Of a DNA stretch of 64,000 nt, positions 52,384 to 60,901 are shown piece by piece. Positions within the stretch are counted from its first letter, which is position 1; the number at the start of each line of letters is the position of its first letter. The notes beneath the pieces were generated by a model. The model was not told the DNA's origin. It was given only the letters and a program-made list of their open reading frames with translations, and did no database searches. This DNA comes from Erysipelotrichaceae bacterium (GTDB lineage Bacteria > Bacillota_I > Bacilli_A > Erysipelotrichales > Erysipelotrichaceae). The translations under genes were made by a program, and so were the position numbers. The DNA lies in contig SVBJ01000003.1 of NCBI GenBank assembly GCA_015058955.1, positions 62,001 to 126,000 of the forward strand, read 5' to 3'.

Positions 52384-53469
52384 TTATTCATCACTCTTTG
52401 ACTCATCTGACTTATGGTAGTGCCTGCTGGCAATCTTATCCAGAATGCTCAGGATCGGCCTGTAGGTATTTGAGATCATACCGGTATATTCAATGAATAT
52501 TTCAAATATGATTACCAGAAGCAGCAGAATCGTTCCTCCCGTTGCCGGATCGACAATGTAGGAATATGCCGTAAAACCGAATACTGCGGTAATGCAGTAG
52601 ATGGTCAGTGTGGCACCGGTCTGGCCAAGGTCAAGATTGTTCATCAGAATATGATGGAAGTGCTTCTTGTCAGGCGCACTGATCTTCTGGTGACCTAATG
52701 TTCTTCTGGCGATGGCTGAGAAGGTATCAAAAATCGGGACAAACAGTAAGATGATTGGAATGGCCAGGGTAATGAATGTCGTACTCTTGAAACTGTATAC
52801 CGAAATGGCCGCAATCATGAAGCCGAGGAACTGCGCCCCGCAGTCACCCATGAATACACTGGCAGGATGGAAGTTATGGAAAAGGAATCCCATGGTACTG
52901 CCGGCCAGAACCAGTGAAATAATGTAGGAATGTCTGATCTTGAAGATGGCTGAGATGATCGCAATGGTCATCAGAACGATGATGCAGAAGCCACCAGCTA
53001 GTCCATCAAGACCATCAAGCAGATTGACCGCATTGGTAATGCCGACGATCCACAGATAGGTGACAATGTATCCCAGAATATTGATGTTAAGAACGATGTT
53101 GAACGGCAGTCTGATGACCTTCAGGTATACATTGCCCATGAAGATCAGTACCGTAGCGGCAGCCAGCTGGAAAACGATCTTTACCAGCGGTGATACATCA
53201 AAGATGTCATCGAGGAATCCTTCCAAAAAGATGATCGATCCCCGGATAATGACAGCTCTCAGTGTTTCGTTCTTTTCAACGAAGAGAACTGATCCAATCA
53301 GAAACGCAATGAAAATAGCCAGACCGCCAACTCTTGGAATCTTTCCGTGATGGATGGTCCTTTCGTTCTCCTTGGCATACCAGCCAAACTTTATCGCTAT
53401 TGCCTTAACAGGGAATTCCAATAATAAGGAAATTACCATTGGAACCAGAAAATATAATACTCTCATCAT
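52384..53469 (-). CDS. TagO/WecA-like UDP-GlcNAc:undecaprenyl-phosphate GlcNAc-1-phosphate transferase
   Basis: 361 residues from the first of two ATG codons at 53469 and 53466, with about 10-11 membrane spans. Catalytic motifs are L-D-D-I-F-D (DDxxD-like), N-L-L-D-G-L-D-G-L-A-G-G, G-D-C-G-A-Q-F-L-G, and the H-F-H-H-I-L loop. It starts wall teichoic acid or other polymer assembly on undecaprenyl phosphate, the lipid-linked polymers that LCP proteins later attach. The leader is very short: TGTTATACT ends 12 bases before the ATG, and a weak GGTG is the only possible ribosome site. Confidence 0.88.
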   Translation of the reverse strand: MMRVLYFLVPMVISLLLEFPVKAIAIKFGWYAKENERTIHHGKIPRVGGLAIFIAFLIGSVLFVEKNETLRAVIIRGSIIFLEGFLDDIFDVSPLVKIVFQLAAATVLIFMGNVYLKVIRLPFNIVLNINILGYIVTYLWIVGITNAVNLLDGLDGLAGGFCIIVLMTIAIISAIFKIRHSYIISLVLAGSTMGFLFHNFHPASVFMGDCGAQFLGFMIAAISVYSFKSTTFITLAIPIILLFVPIFDTFSAIARRTLGHQKISAPDKKHFHHILMNNLDLGQTGATLTIYCITAVFGFTAYSYIVDPATGGTILLLLVIIFEIFIEYTGMISNTYRPILSILDKIASRHYHKSDESKSDE

Positions 53470-53481
53470 TTCACCGTAGTC

Positions 53482-53490
53482 AGTATAACA
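53482..53490 (-). promoter_or_regulatory. Extended -10 promoter close to the TagO-like start
   Basis: Minus strand TGTTATACT (53490-53482), 12 bases before ATG 53469. It lies between the DUF1146 gene and the TagO-like gene, so the transferase may be transcribed both separately and with that gene. Confidence 0.5.
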
Positions 53491-53495
53491 CAATA

Positions 53496-53702
53496 TTACA
53501 GTCTATACATTATCGCAATTAAAAACTGTGCCACCAGATATCCCAAAGCCATGGACATCAGGAAAAGCAGTACCTGTCCCTTAGCCCCTCTTTCCGGGGT
53601 ATTCAGCATGATCTTGCTGAGATCAAGTCCGCTGAGACAGTAAAAACTGAAGGAGAATGTAATGATATGCAGAATGATTTTGACAATTGTGTTAATTTCC
53701 AT
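53496..53702 (-). CDS. DUF1146 (YwzB) family small membrane protein
   Basis: 68 residues with two membrane spans (about 5-23 and 45-63). The pattern G-L-D-L-S-K...A-L-G-Y-L-V-A-Q-F-L is that of the DUF1146/YwzB proteins conserved in Bacillota, often near ATP synthase or cell-wall genes. Function unknown. The only ribosome site is a weak GAAG. It ends 26 bases before the TagO-like gene. Confidence 0.8.
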   Translation of the reverse strand: MEINTIVKIILHIITFSFSFYCLSGLDLSKIMLNTPERGAKGQVLLFLMSMALGYLVAQFLIAIMYRL

Positions 53703-53893
53703 CTGACTTCTTCAGCCTTTCCTTTTCTTCAGTTCACATATTGTGAGTAAACATAATAAGTTTACCATCAATAAGAATTAATTCAACCTTATCCGGATAA
53801 TTAATTGCCTGATCTTTTCCTTCATTATGCCTGCGATTTAGTTCCCTGTCATTATTATCCGATAGCAATAGCTGATGAAAAGAAAAATAAGTA

Positions 53894-53902
53894 TGCTATA
53901 AT
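53894..53902 (+). promoter_or_regulatory. Extended -10 promoter for glutamine synthetase
   Basis: TGCTATAAT (53894-53902), about 25 bases before ATG 53927. GAGGTG in the leader is the ribosome site. The -35 is weak. Confidence 0.65.
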
Positions 53903-53926
53903 CACAATAGACGAGGTGTTATAAAA

Positions 53927-55351
53927 ATGTTTAAAGATATCAAGGAAGTTCAGAGCTTCATTAAGGAAAAGGGAGTCCGTTTTGTAGACTTCAAGATGAT
54001 TGATCTAAAAGGCCGCTGGAAACACCTTTCCATACCGGCAGAAAACTTCAAGCCTTCCATCATGGAAGAAGGAATCGGCTTTGACGGTTCCAACTACGGC
54101 TACGCTGATGTAAAAAACAGCGACATGGTATTCATTCCTGACCTGAAAACCGCTGTCATTGATCCATTTGTGGAAGAAACCACTCTGACCATGATGGGTG
54201 ATGTATATGTCATACGTGACCCTGAAAACATACCGTTTGACCAGTATCCACGCAACATTGCCCGCAATGCCATTAACTATCTCAAGGAAACCGGCATCGG
54301 TGATGAAATGATCATCGGTCCGGAATATGAATTCCATGTCTTTGACAGCGTTTCCCGCAAAGTCAGTGCCAACGAATCTTTCTACAGGCTTACCAGTACG
54401 GAATCCCACTGGTCAGCATCAGACGGTGATTCACTGGGCTACCATAACCGGTATAATGGCGGATACCATTGCGACATTCCTAATGATCTTACCTATGATC
54501 TGAGAAATGAGATCTGCCGTAACCTTGATCTCTTCGGTGTCAAGGTCAAATACCACCATCATGAAGTCGGCGGTTCAGGCCAGTTGGAAATTGAAGTTGA
54601 ATTGGATGACATGCTCAAACTCGCAGATGACACACTGGCAGTTAAGTACGTCATCAGGAACACTGCTGCCATTAATGGTGTAACTGCAACACTGATGCCA
54701 AAGCCAATCTACGGTGAAGCCGGCAACGGCATGCACGTTCACATGCTGATAAAGAAGAACGGCGAAAATGTCTTCTATGGCAATGAATATGCCGGACTTT
54801 CCCAGACTGCCCTCTATTTCATCGGCGGTCTGCTGAAGCATGTCAGAGCTCTGTGTGCCCTGACCAACCCTTCAACCAACTCCTACAAGAGACTGCTCCC
54901 TGGCTTTGAAGCTCCGGTGACCATCGGATATGCCTTAGCCAACCGCAGTTCAGTCATCAGAATTCCGGGCTATGCCAAAAACAGTGACAAGAAGAGATTT
55001 GAGTTAAGAAGCCCTGATGCCACCTGCAATCCATATCTGGCCTACAGTGCCATCTTAATGGCCGGACTTGACGGTATCGTTAATAAGATCGATCCTAAGG
55101 ATCATAACTGGGGACCGTTTGACTTCAACCTTTACGATCTCAGTGAAGAAGAAAAGAAACACCTTGAGCATCTGCCTAAGTCACTGGACGAAGCCATTGA
55201 AGCCCTGGAACAGGATCACGACTTCCTGATGGTCAACAATGTTTTCCCTGAAGCACTGTTAAAAGCCTGGATCGCGGCTCTCAAAAAGGATGCACGGCGT
55301 GTAAACAACGTCCCTAATCCGGCTGAATTTGATTTATATTACGACCTGTAG
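53927..55351 (+). CDS. glnA: Glutamine synthetase, type I
   Basis: 474 residues. The N-terminal beta-grasp (F-D-G-S-N-Y at about 52-57) and the catalytic domain with G-P-E-Y-E-F-H-V-F, N-G-M-H-V-H and N-R-S-S-V-I-R-I-P mark type I. It forms glutamine from glutamate, ammonia and ATP in a dodecamer. A tyrosine in N-L-Y-D-L-S-E-E-E near the C-terminus corresponds to the adenylylation site of enterobacterial enzymes, though no adenylyltransferase was seen. It is monocistronic; no GlnR-like operator was found in the 200-base upstream spacer. Confidence 0.94.
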   Translation: MFKDIKEVQSFIKEKGVRFVDFKMIDLKGRWKHLSIPAENFKPSIMEEGIGFDGSNYGYADVKNSDMVFIPDLKTAVIDPFVEETTLTMMGDVYVIRDPENIPFDQYPRNIARNAINYLKETGIGDEMIIGPEYEFHVFDSVSRKVSANESFYRLTSTESHWSASDGDSLGYHNRYNGGYHCDIPNDLTYDLRNEICRNLDLFGVKVKYHHHEVGGSGQLEIEVELDDMLKLADDTLAVKYVIRNTAAINGVTATLMPKPIYGEAGNGMHVHMLIKKNGENVFYGNEYAGLSQTALYFIGGLLKHVRALCALTNPSTNSYKRLLPGFEAPVTIGYALANRSSVIRIPGYAKNSDKKRFELRSPDATCNPYLAYSAILMAGLDGIVNKIDPKDHNWGPFDFNLYDLSEEEKKHLEHLPKSLDEAIEALEQDHDFLMVNNVFPEALLKAWIAALKKDARRVNNVPNPAEFDLYYDL

Positions 55352-55352
55352 A

Positions 55353-55380
55353 AAACTGAGCATTACAGCTCAGTTTTTTT
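55353..55380 (+). terminator. Terminator after glnA
   Basis: 9-bp stem AAACTGAGC/GCTCAGTTT, 6-base loop, T-rich tail. It can also serve the convergent 5'-nucleotidase gene, whose stop begins at 55380. Confidence 0.85.
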
Positions 55381-56897
55381 CATGGTTTGATCACTATATT
55401 ATTTACCGGTTCAAAATCAATTTCCCCGTGTTTAATGATGTATTCCGCCAGGATGTCAACCACGCTGTCCGGAATGTCTCTGACAGTCGGTGAATCGGAA
55501 ATCATCTCAAAGTTACCGCCTCCGGATGCACGGTAGTTGTTGATGACCAGAGTAAACTCGTCATCATCTTTAACCTCCTTGCCGTTTCTGGTAAGTGATA
55601 CCAGTCTGCTGCCGGAAGGTTTTCTGATGTCAGCTTCATATTCGACTCCATCAATCATATCATAGTTATGATACTGAATGTTTGGAAAATCATAGAGCGG
55701 GTTGATTATGACCTTGCCGGCTTCCATGCTCCAGAAATCCAGACACTTTTCCAGATACTCTCTTAACACTCTGCCGTTTATCTTCTTTACAGACAGAGTA
55801 TTAGGGAACATGTAGGTACTGATCAGATCCCTCATGGTTATGCCGCCGGCAAATCCCGGAGCCTTGAAGAAAATGGCGCTTCCCGACAGATCTGCTCCCG
55901 TCAGTTCCAGCTGTACCTTATTAATGAAAGTAGCCAGCTGCGACTTGTGATAGCGGCATTCAAAATCATCAGTTATTCTCATGTCCATGGAGGTGTGTCC
56001 CAACGGAGTATCCAGCCATTTCTGGGTTCTGTCTTCTTCCGGCTTTACCATCTCCAGAAGCTTTTCATCAGCCTTCCGGGTGGCAGGCAGAAGCTTTGGA
56101 GTGATGATTCCCGTTTCCGTGTCTATTTCGATGCAGGATAGATTATCGCCTTCAATGCCGCCTTCCGTATAGGCTACCCCATTAAGCATACCGCAGTAAT
56201 AACGGTGTTGATGGCCGCAGATCAGCACATCAAGTCCTTCAATTTCCTGAATCATGCGGTATCCCTGGTTTTCTCCGGTATCCTTTTCTCCCAGAATGCC
56301 GGTTACAGGATCTCTTTCCAGACCGCCATGATACAGACAGATAATATAATCAGGATTCTCTTTTTCCCTAATCAGTCTGACAGTATCTCTGGCTGCGGTA
56401 AAGGCATCAATGAATTCCATGTCAGCAATGTTCTCTTCCTTTTCCCAGTTTGGAACAAAATGGGTTATTATCCCAAAGAACGCAACCTTTTTCCCGGCCA
56501 GTTCCCTGATGTCATATACCTTGCCCAGAGGCTCACCTTTATAAAGAACATTAGAGGTCAGACAGACAGCGCCGCAGTCATCAATGTACCTCTTTAATTC
56601 CGCATAACCATAGTTGAAATCGTGGTTGCCCAGATTAATGTAGTCATAACCAATTTCACGGACACAGCCGATCATCGGACATTCCTTATCCCCTTCGTAG
56701 AGATAATGATAAAAAGTAAGAGGAGATCCCTCAATGGTATCCCCATTGTCTAACACAACGGTATTTTCATCTCTTAATTCCCTGACCATGGTGCTGATTT
56801 TACCCAAGCCGATGTTTCTTTCCCGGCCATTGGCATATCCATAAGGGAAGATGGCTCCATGAAGGTCCGTAGTTGATAAAATTCTTATAATACTCAT
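55380..56897 (-). CDS. Bifunctional UDP-sugar hydrolase/5'-nucleotidase-like protein, without signal peptide
   Basis: 505 residues. The N-terminal metallophosphoesterase has T-D-L-H-G (about 10-14), D-N-G-D-T-I-E-G, L-G-N-H-D-F-N-Y-G, C-L-Y-H-G-G-L and C-G-H-Q-H. The C-terminal 5_nucleotid_C domain (about 320-490) carries G-G-I-T-M-R-D and I-N-G-R-V-L-R-E-Y. UshA/YfkN relatives hydrolyse nucleotides or cyclic nucleotides and are normally exported; this one has no signal or anchor and is probably cytoplasmic. A TATAAT and AAGGTG precede ATG 56897. Substrate not resolved. Confidence 0.88.
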   Translation of the reverse strand: MSIIRILSTTDLHGAIFPYGYANGRERNIGLGKISTMVRELRDENTVVLDNGDTIEGSPLTFYHYLYEGDKECPMIGCVREIGYDYINLGNHDFNYGYAELKRYIDDCGAVCLTSNVLYKGEPLGKVYDIRELAGKKVAFFGIITHFVPNWEKEENIADMEFIDAFTAARDTVRLIREKENPDYIICLYHGGLERDPVTGILGEKDTGENQGYRMIQEIEGLDVLICGHQHRYYCGMLNGVAYTEGGIEGDNLSCIEIDTETGIITPKLLPATRKADEKLLEMVKPEEDRTQKWLDTPLGHTSMDMRITDDFECRYHKSQLATFINKVQLELTGADLSGSAIFFKAPGFAGGITMRDLISTYMFPNTLSVKKINGRVLREYLEKCLDFWSMEAGKVIINPLYDFPNIQYHNYDMIDGVEYEADIRKPSGSRLVSLTRNGKEVKDDDEFTLVINNYRASGGGNFEMISDSPTVRDIPDSVVDILAEYIIKHGEIDFEPVNNIVIKP

Positions 56898-56920
56898 ACG
56901 ATCACACCTTATCTGCTTAT

Positions 56921-56926
56921 ATTATA
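56921..56926 (-). promoter_or_regulatory. -10 box of the 5'-nucleotidase gene
   Basis: Minus strand TATAAT (56926-56921), 23 bases before ATG 56897; AAGGTG lies in the leader. No clear -35. Confidence 0.5.
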
Positions 56927-56942
56927 CCTTTCCAGAGTCAAT

Positions 56943-56972
56943 CAAAAAAGAAGACCGGTTCATTTTCCGGTC
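56943..56972 (-). terminator. Terminator after the C_GCAxxG_C_C gene
   Basis: 6-bp stem GACCGG/CCGGTC with an 8-base loop and TTCTTTTTT tail. Confidence 0.65.
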
Positions 56973-56979
56973 ATTCATC

Positions 56980-57405
56980 TTATCTCTTATTAATAATATC
57001 ATGACTGCTGATCATTTCTTCCAGAATGTCAGCACAGCCGATCAGGACATTCTGACACTTTATACCCTGAACATAGTAGTTGCGCTTGAGATGCTTGCAG
57101 TGCAGTCCACCGTATTTCTCCTCCACGCGGTTAAGAAACTCAATGGTCATTCTTCTCATAACTTCCGAATCATGGGCGTGACCGTTTACCGAATAGAGAA
57201 TACCCAGAACATTCAGACTGCTGGAGATTCCTCCGCACATCTCATCATGCCAGGCTCCTCCTGAAAACGGTCCTACCGCATAGAACATCTCTTCCGGAAG
57301 GTTCAGCTGATAGTAATCATTGGCAGCTCTTATCATTGACTCGGCACAGCTGTAATTGCGGTTGTTGGCCGGATTGTAATACTTTATTACTTCATCTCTA
57401 AGCAT
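56980..57405 (-). CDS. C_GCAxxG_C_C family protein
   Basis: 141 residues. The family shows a spaced-cysteine pattern: here C-A-E-S-M near 19-23, C-G-G-I-S-S near 57-62, then two later cysteines in H-C-K-H and C-Q-N-V-L-I-G-C. The group is thought to be redox-active and often lies near transport or metal genes, but has no established role. The start overlaps the sugar-isomerase gene by 8 bases. Confidence 0.7.
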   Translation of the reverse strand: MLRDEVIKYYNPANNRNYSCAESMIRAANDYYQLNLPEEMFYAVGPFSGGAWHDEMCGGISSSLNVLGILYSVNGHAHDSEVMRRMTIEFLNRVEEKYGGLHCKHLKRNYYVQGIKCQNVLIGCADILEEMISSHDIINKR

Positions 57406-57946
57406 CTTCGATCACGATTCCTTCTTCTCTGTAGAATACCCTGTGCGGGAACGGATGAGCTTCCACTCTCCGGTAGTCATGTCCGGCATTGCTGTTCCAG
57501 CAGCAGATTATTCTTAGATCAGTGTTGCCGGTATTAATGAGCCTGTGAGCCAGATGACCGTCAATGTGATGCAGGGAATTACGGCAGACCTTTTCACACC
57601 AGTCATTGCCGTTTTCATCCATGAACATTAACAGGCCTTCACCTTCAGCACACCAGTAGTATTCTTCACAGTCAGTAACAACATGGAAATGGCCTCTGGT
57701 CATGCAGCATTCATCATTGACCTTAACAGGATGCAGCAGACTGATTGCCCAATTAAGATATCCCGGTTCCTTCTTATCAGCATTTACCGTCATTACCTCA
57801 TACATTACGGTATCAGGATCCAGACTGGTATCTACTGACTTGTAAAAACTCATGGCATCCTTGTATAGCTTGCAGCTTCTTTCAACTTTCTTACCCTGTA
57901 AATCACCGTTGAAATAGTGAATAAGTTCCGGATTGATGATCTTCAT
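57398..57946 (-). CDS. Cupin-type glucose-6-phosphate isomerase
   Basis: 182 residues from ATG 57946, six bases after GAGGTGG. The cupin core has T-R-G-H-F-H (about 85-90), E-E-Y-Y-W and G-H-L-A-H-R, supplying the metal ligands His, His, Glu, His; G-H-D-Y follows. This is the archaeal-type phosphoglucose isomerase that uses Fe or Ni, instead of the larger Pgi found in most Bacteria. It interconverts glucose-6-phosphate and fructose-6-phosphate. Gene overlap with the C_GCAxxG_C_C gene ties the two. Confidence 0.85.
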   Translation of the reverse strand: MKIINPELIHYFNGDLQGKKVERSCKLYKDAMSFYKSVDTSLDPDTVMYEVMTVNADKKEPGYLNWAISLLHPVKVNDECCMTRGHFHVVTDCEEYYWCAEGEGLLMFMDENGNDWCEKVCRNSLHHIDGHLAHRLINTGNTDLRIICCWNSNAGHDYRRVEAHPFPHRVFYREEGIVIEDA

Positions 57947-58022
57947 GACTTCCACCTCACATTCCTCTTATATTTTATTATAGTTTTTAATCATTAAGTA
58001 ATAAGAAATTTCATTAATTTGA

Positions 58023-58057
58023 CAAAAGAAAAGGATCACCTTCAAACGGTGATCCCT
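58023..58057 (-). terminator. Terminator after the Ugp operon
   Basis: 8-bp stem GGATCACC/GGTGATCC with a 7-base loop and TTTTCTTTTG tail on the minus strand. Confidence 0.75.
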
Positions 58058-58077
58058 TAGTCATTAACAAACGGCTT

Positions 58078-58944
58078 TTATCCCTTGATACCGCCACGTG
58101 ACATGCCTGAGATGATGTACTTTCTGGCGAACAGGAAGATGATGATCATCGGCAATACGACGATTGTGGCAGCAGCCATCATTCTTTCGTTTCTCTGGCC
58201 ACCTTCGGTCATGAATGCATAAAGTCCAAACGGTAATGTTCTTACATCCTTGGAGTTAGTTGCGATCATTGGCCACAGGAATGAGTTCCAGGTTGCGATT
58301 GAATTCAGCAGAATGATCGTTGCCAGTGAAGACTTGGCCATTGGTACCATTACTCTCCACAGATACTTCCAGTCTGAGCATCCGTCTACTTTGGCCGCCT
58401 GATACAGTGATTCAGGAACACTGTCGAAGAAGCCTTTCAGAATGTAGGTATAGAAGATGCTTGACATAAATGGAAGAATCAATGCCCAGATCTTATTATG
58501 CAGATTCCACTGTACGATCGTACGGTAGTTGGTGATGATGATCATTTCATATGGAACCATCATCAGTGACAGCAGCATGGAGAAGATGACTTCTCTGCCC
58601 GGGAATCTCAGTCTGGAGAATGCATAAGCAGCCAGAATGGTTGTGAATGAGCAGGTTGTGATACATCCTAACAGTGCCAGTAATGAGTTAACAAAGTACC
58701 TGGCAAATGGAGCTGTCTGGAATGCATAAACGAAGTTTTCAATGTTCAGCGGGTTCTGAGGAAACAGTGTAGGTGGCATCAGGTTAACCTCAACCTGTGT
58801 CTTGAATGCACCTGTGATCATCCAGTAGAACGGGAAGATCATTACTACTGCACCAAGAATCAGAACGATGTACATTATGATGCGTCCAACGGAGATAGGT
58901 TCCTTATTTATTTGCATCTCTGTGTCTCTTGACTTGTTTGCCAT
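58078..58944 (-). CDS. ABC transporter permease, MalG/UgpE type
   Basis: 288 residues from ATG 58944 (AGAGGTG upstream), six membrane spans. The coupling-loop E-S-L-Y-Q-A-A-K-V-D-G-C near 192-203 is the MalG/UgpE-type EAA motif. It pairs with the UgpA-type permease, whose 3' end it overlaps by 41 bases. The long overlap is unusual and implies strong translational coupling. Confidence 0.88.
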   Translation of the reverse strand: MANKSRDTEMQINKEPISVGRIIMYIVLILGAVVMIFPFYWMITGAFKTQVEVNLMPPTLFPQNPLNIENFVYAFQTAPFARYFVNSLLALLGCITTCSFTTILAAYAFSRLRFPGREVIFSMLLSLMMVPYEMIIITNYRTIVQWNLHNKIWALILPFMSSIFYTYILKGFFDSVPESLYQAAKVDGCSDWKYLWRVMVPMAKSSLATIILLNSIATWNSFLWPMIATNSKDVRTLPFGLYAFMTEGGQRNERMMAAATIVVLPMIIIFLFARKYIISGMSRGGIKG

Positions 58945-59842
58945 CTTCACCTCTCTCCTTTCTAGCCCATGCCTGTACTAAGCGCTGCAGCATTGTGAAT
59001 GCGAACACTGTGATCAGCAGCATGACGGCAGCTGCTGATGCCAGGCCGTATTTCGGCGGCGTCAGTACTCTGAATTCGTAGTAGATGTAGTAAACGACTG
59101 TGAACAGGTTGTATGCAACACCCGGACCTGAGAACAGTGGGAACAGTTCGTGATACATCTTGAATGTATTGATTGAGTTAATGATGATTACCAGCATGAT
59201 GGTAGGTGCCAGCAGAGGTACGGTAATTCTGAAGAATATGCGTAATGTCTTGGCGCCGTCTACCTTGGCTGCCGTGTAATACAGCGGGTCAATGTTCTGC
59301 AGACCTGACAGCAGCAGAATGATCGTATTCGGCAGGATTGACCAGATACCGAATACTACTACTGCCATGAAGTTACCGGATGACTGACCCAGCCAGTTGA
59401 CAGGTTCCAGACCCATCAGACCGAGTAAGTAGTTTAAGATACCGATCTTGTCATTGAACATGAATCTCCAGGCAAGACCTACGGCCAGTGATGAAGTAAC
59501 CATTGGCAGGAAGTATGCTGTCTGGAAGAAAGCCTGGAACTTGATTTTCTGGTTAAGCAGGTTAGCCAGAACAACAGCGATAGCTGTTGAGATAGGTACT
59601 ACGCACAGTACATATTTGAATGTATTACCCAGAGCCTGTCTGAAGTAAGGGTCGGCGAATACCTTTTCATAGTTTTCCAGACCAACGCCTGTATAGGCAC
59701 CGGTCAGGTATTTATATCCTTCCAGGAAGGACATTCTGATAACGTTGACAATTGGATAAAGAGTGAAAACCGCAACAGAAATAATAAATGGCAGTAAGTA
59801 TAGTAATGGCTTTATTCTCTCAAAGAATGGTCTCTTGATCAT
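58904..59842 (-). CDS. ABC transporter permease, MalF/UgpA type
   Basis: 312 residues with six spans, the first at about 13-33. The coupling motif D-P-L-Y-Y-T-A-A-K-V-D-G-A (about 185-197) is the MalF/UgpA EAA loop. The C-terminus is rich in Lys/Arg. It is encoded four bases overlapping the ATPase gene. Sugars, glycerol-3-phosphate or phosphodiesters are typical ligands of the group. Confidence 0.88.
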   Translation of the reverse strand: MIKRPFFERIKPLLYLLPFIISVAVFTLYPIVNVIRMSFLEGYKYLTGAYTGVGLENYEKVFADPYFRQALGNTFKYVLCVVPISTAIAVVLANLLNQKIKFQAFFQTAYFLPMVTSSLAVGLAWRFMFNDKIGILNYLLGLMGLEPVNWLGQSSGNFMAVVVFGIWSILPNTIILLLSGLQNIDPLYYTAAKVDGAKTLRIFFRITVPLLAPTIMLVIIINSINTFKMYHELFPLFSGPGVAYNLFTVVYYIYYEFRVLTPPKYGLASAAAVMLLITVFAFTMLQRLVQAWARKERGEDGKQVKRHRDANK

Positions 59843-60888
59843 AAGTAACGCTCACCACTTTCGTAGTCAAAGACGAATACTCCTGTTTTCTTGAAGCCGA
59901 TGCCAACTTCCTGGCCTCTTTCGAAGTCCAGACTGCTGTCGAAGTAACCACGTACTTCCTTGCCAGCCAGATCGAATGCCGTGATCTTTTCCTTACCCAT
60001 TACAGAAGTCATGATGGCCTTGGCCTTCAGTTCGCTTTCAGGTCTGTATAATACGCTTTCAGATCTGAATGACAACCATACCTTCTTGCCTTCGTGTCCT
60101 TCAACTCTGACACCGCTGTCTGATCCGTCAGCCAGAATGACATTGCCGTCCTTAACTGTAGCTTCAACCTTGTTGATTGGAGGGTTGCCTAAGAAGTCAG
60201 CAACGAAGCAGTTAGCAGGCTGGTCATACAGGTTCTGAGGCTTGTCATACTGCTGTAATACACCGAGCTTCATTAAGATGATGTGGTCGGAAATACTCAT
60301 GGCTTCTTCCTGGTCGTGGGTTACGAAGATTGTCGTAACACCGGTCTCCAGCTGAATACGGCGGATTTCTTCTCTCATCTCAATACGGAGTCTGGCATCG
60401 AGGTTTGATAACGGCTCATCAAGTAACAGTAATCTTGGTTCCTTGACCAGAGCTCTGGCGATGGCGACACGCTGCTGCTGACCGCCTGACAGCTGGCCAG
60501 GCTTACGGTTAAGCATGGTATCAACATGTACCAGTTCAGCCATCTTCTTAGCTCTTTCGATTCTCTCCGCCTTTGGAACTTTCTTGATTTCCAGCGGGAA
60601 ACAGATGTTCTCCAGTACCGTCATGTGCGGATACAGTGCATAGTTCTGGAATACCAGGCCGATACCTCTCTTTTCTGATGAAACGTATGTTACATCGTCT
60701 TCATCAAAGTAGATCTTACCTTCGGTTGGATAGAGAATTCCAGAAAGCATGTTCAGCATTGTACTCTTACCACAGCCTGAAGGTCCAAGCAGGGTAACGA
60801 GTTCTCCGGATTCAATGACAGCTGAGAAATGGTCGACAGCTGTGTTGTCCCGGAATCTTTTGACAATGTTCTCTAATCTGATTTTCAT
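59839..60888 (-). CDS. ugpC: ABC transporter ATP-binding protein, MalK/UgpC type
   Basis: 349 residues. Walker A G-P-S-G-C-G-K-S-T is at 35-43, the signature is L-S-G-G-Q-Q-Q-R-V, Walker B L-L-L-D-E-P-L-S-N-L-D. Residues about 235-349 form the TOBE-type regulatory domain of MalK/UgpC. It starts 14 bases after the phosphodiesterase gene and feeds both permeases. MalK and UgpC cannot be separated by motif; the phosphodiesterase neighbour favours the phosphoester side. Confidence 0.9.
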   Translation of the reverse strand: MKIRLENIVKRFRDNTAVDHFSAVIESGELVTLLGPSGCGKSTMLNMLSGILYPTEGKIYFDEDDVTYVSSEKRGIGLVFQNYALYPHMTVLENICFPLEIKKVPKAERIERAKKMAELVHVDTMLNRKPGQLSGGQQQRVAIARALVKEPRLLLLDEPLSNLDARLRIEMREEIRRIQLETGVTTIFVTHDQEEAMSISDHIILMKLGVLQQYDKPQNLYDQPANCFVADFLGNPPINKVEATVKDGNVILADGSDSGVRVEGHEGKKVWLSFRSESVLYRPESELKAKAIMTSVMGKEKITAFDLAGKEVRGYFDSSLDFERGQEVGIGFKKTGVFVFDYESGERYL

Positions 60889-60901
60889 AAATTATTCTCC
60901 C

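Noticed and set aside
53734-53890. Open frame of about 50 codons on the minus strand between the DUF1146 gene and glnA
   Set aside because: It has no ATG near its start, no ribosome site, and overlaps the glnA promoter. It could be a remnant, but chance is enough to explain it.
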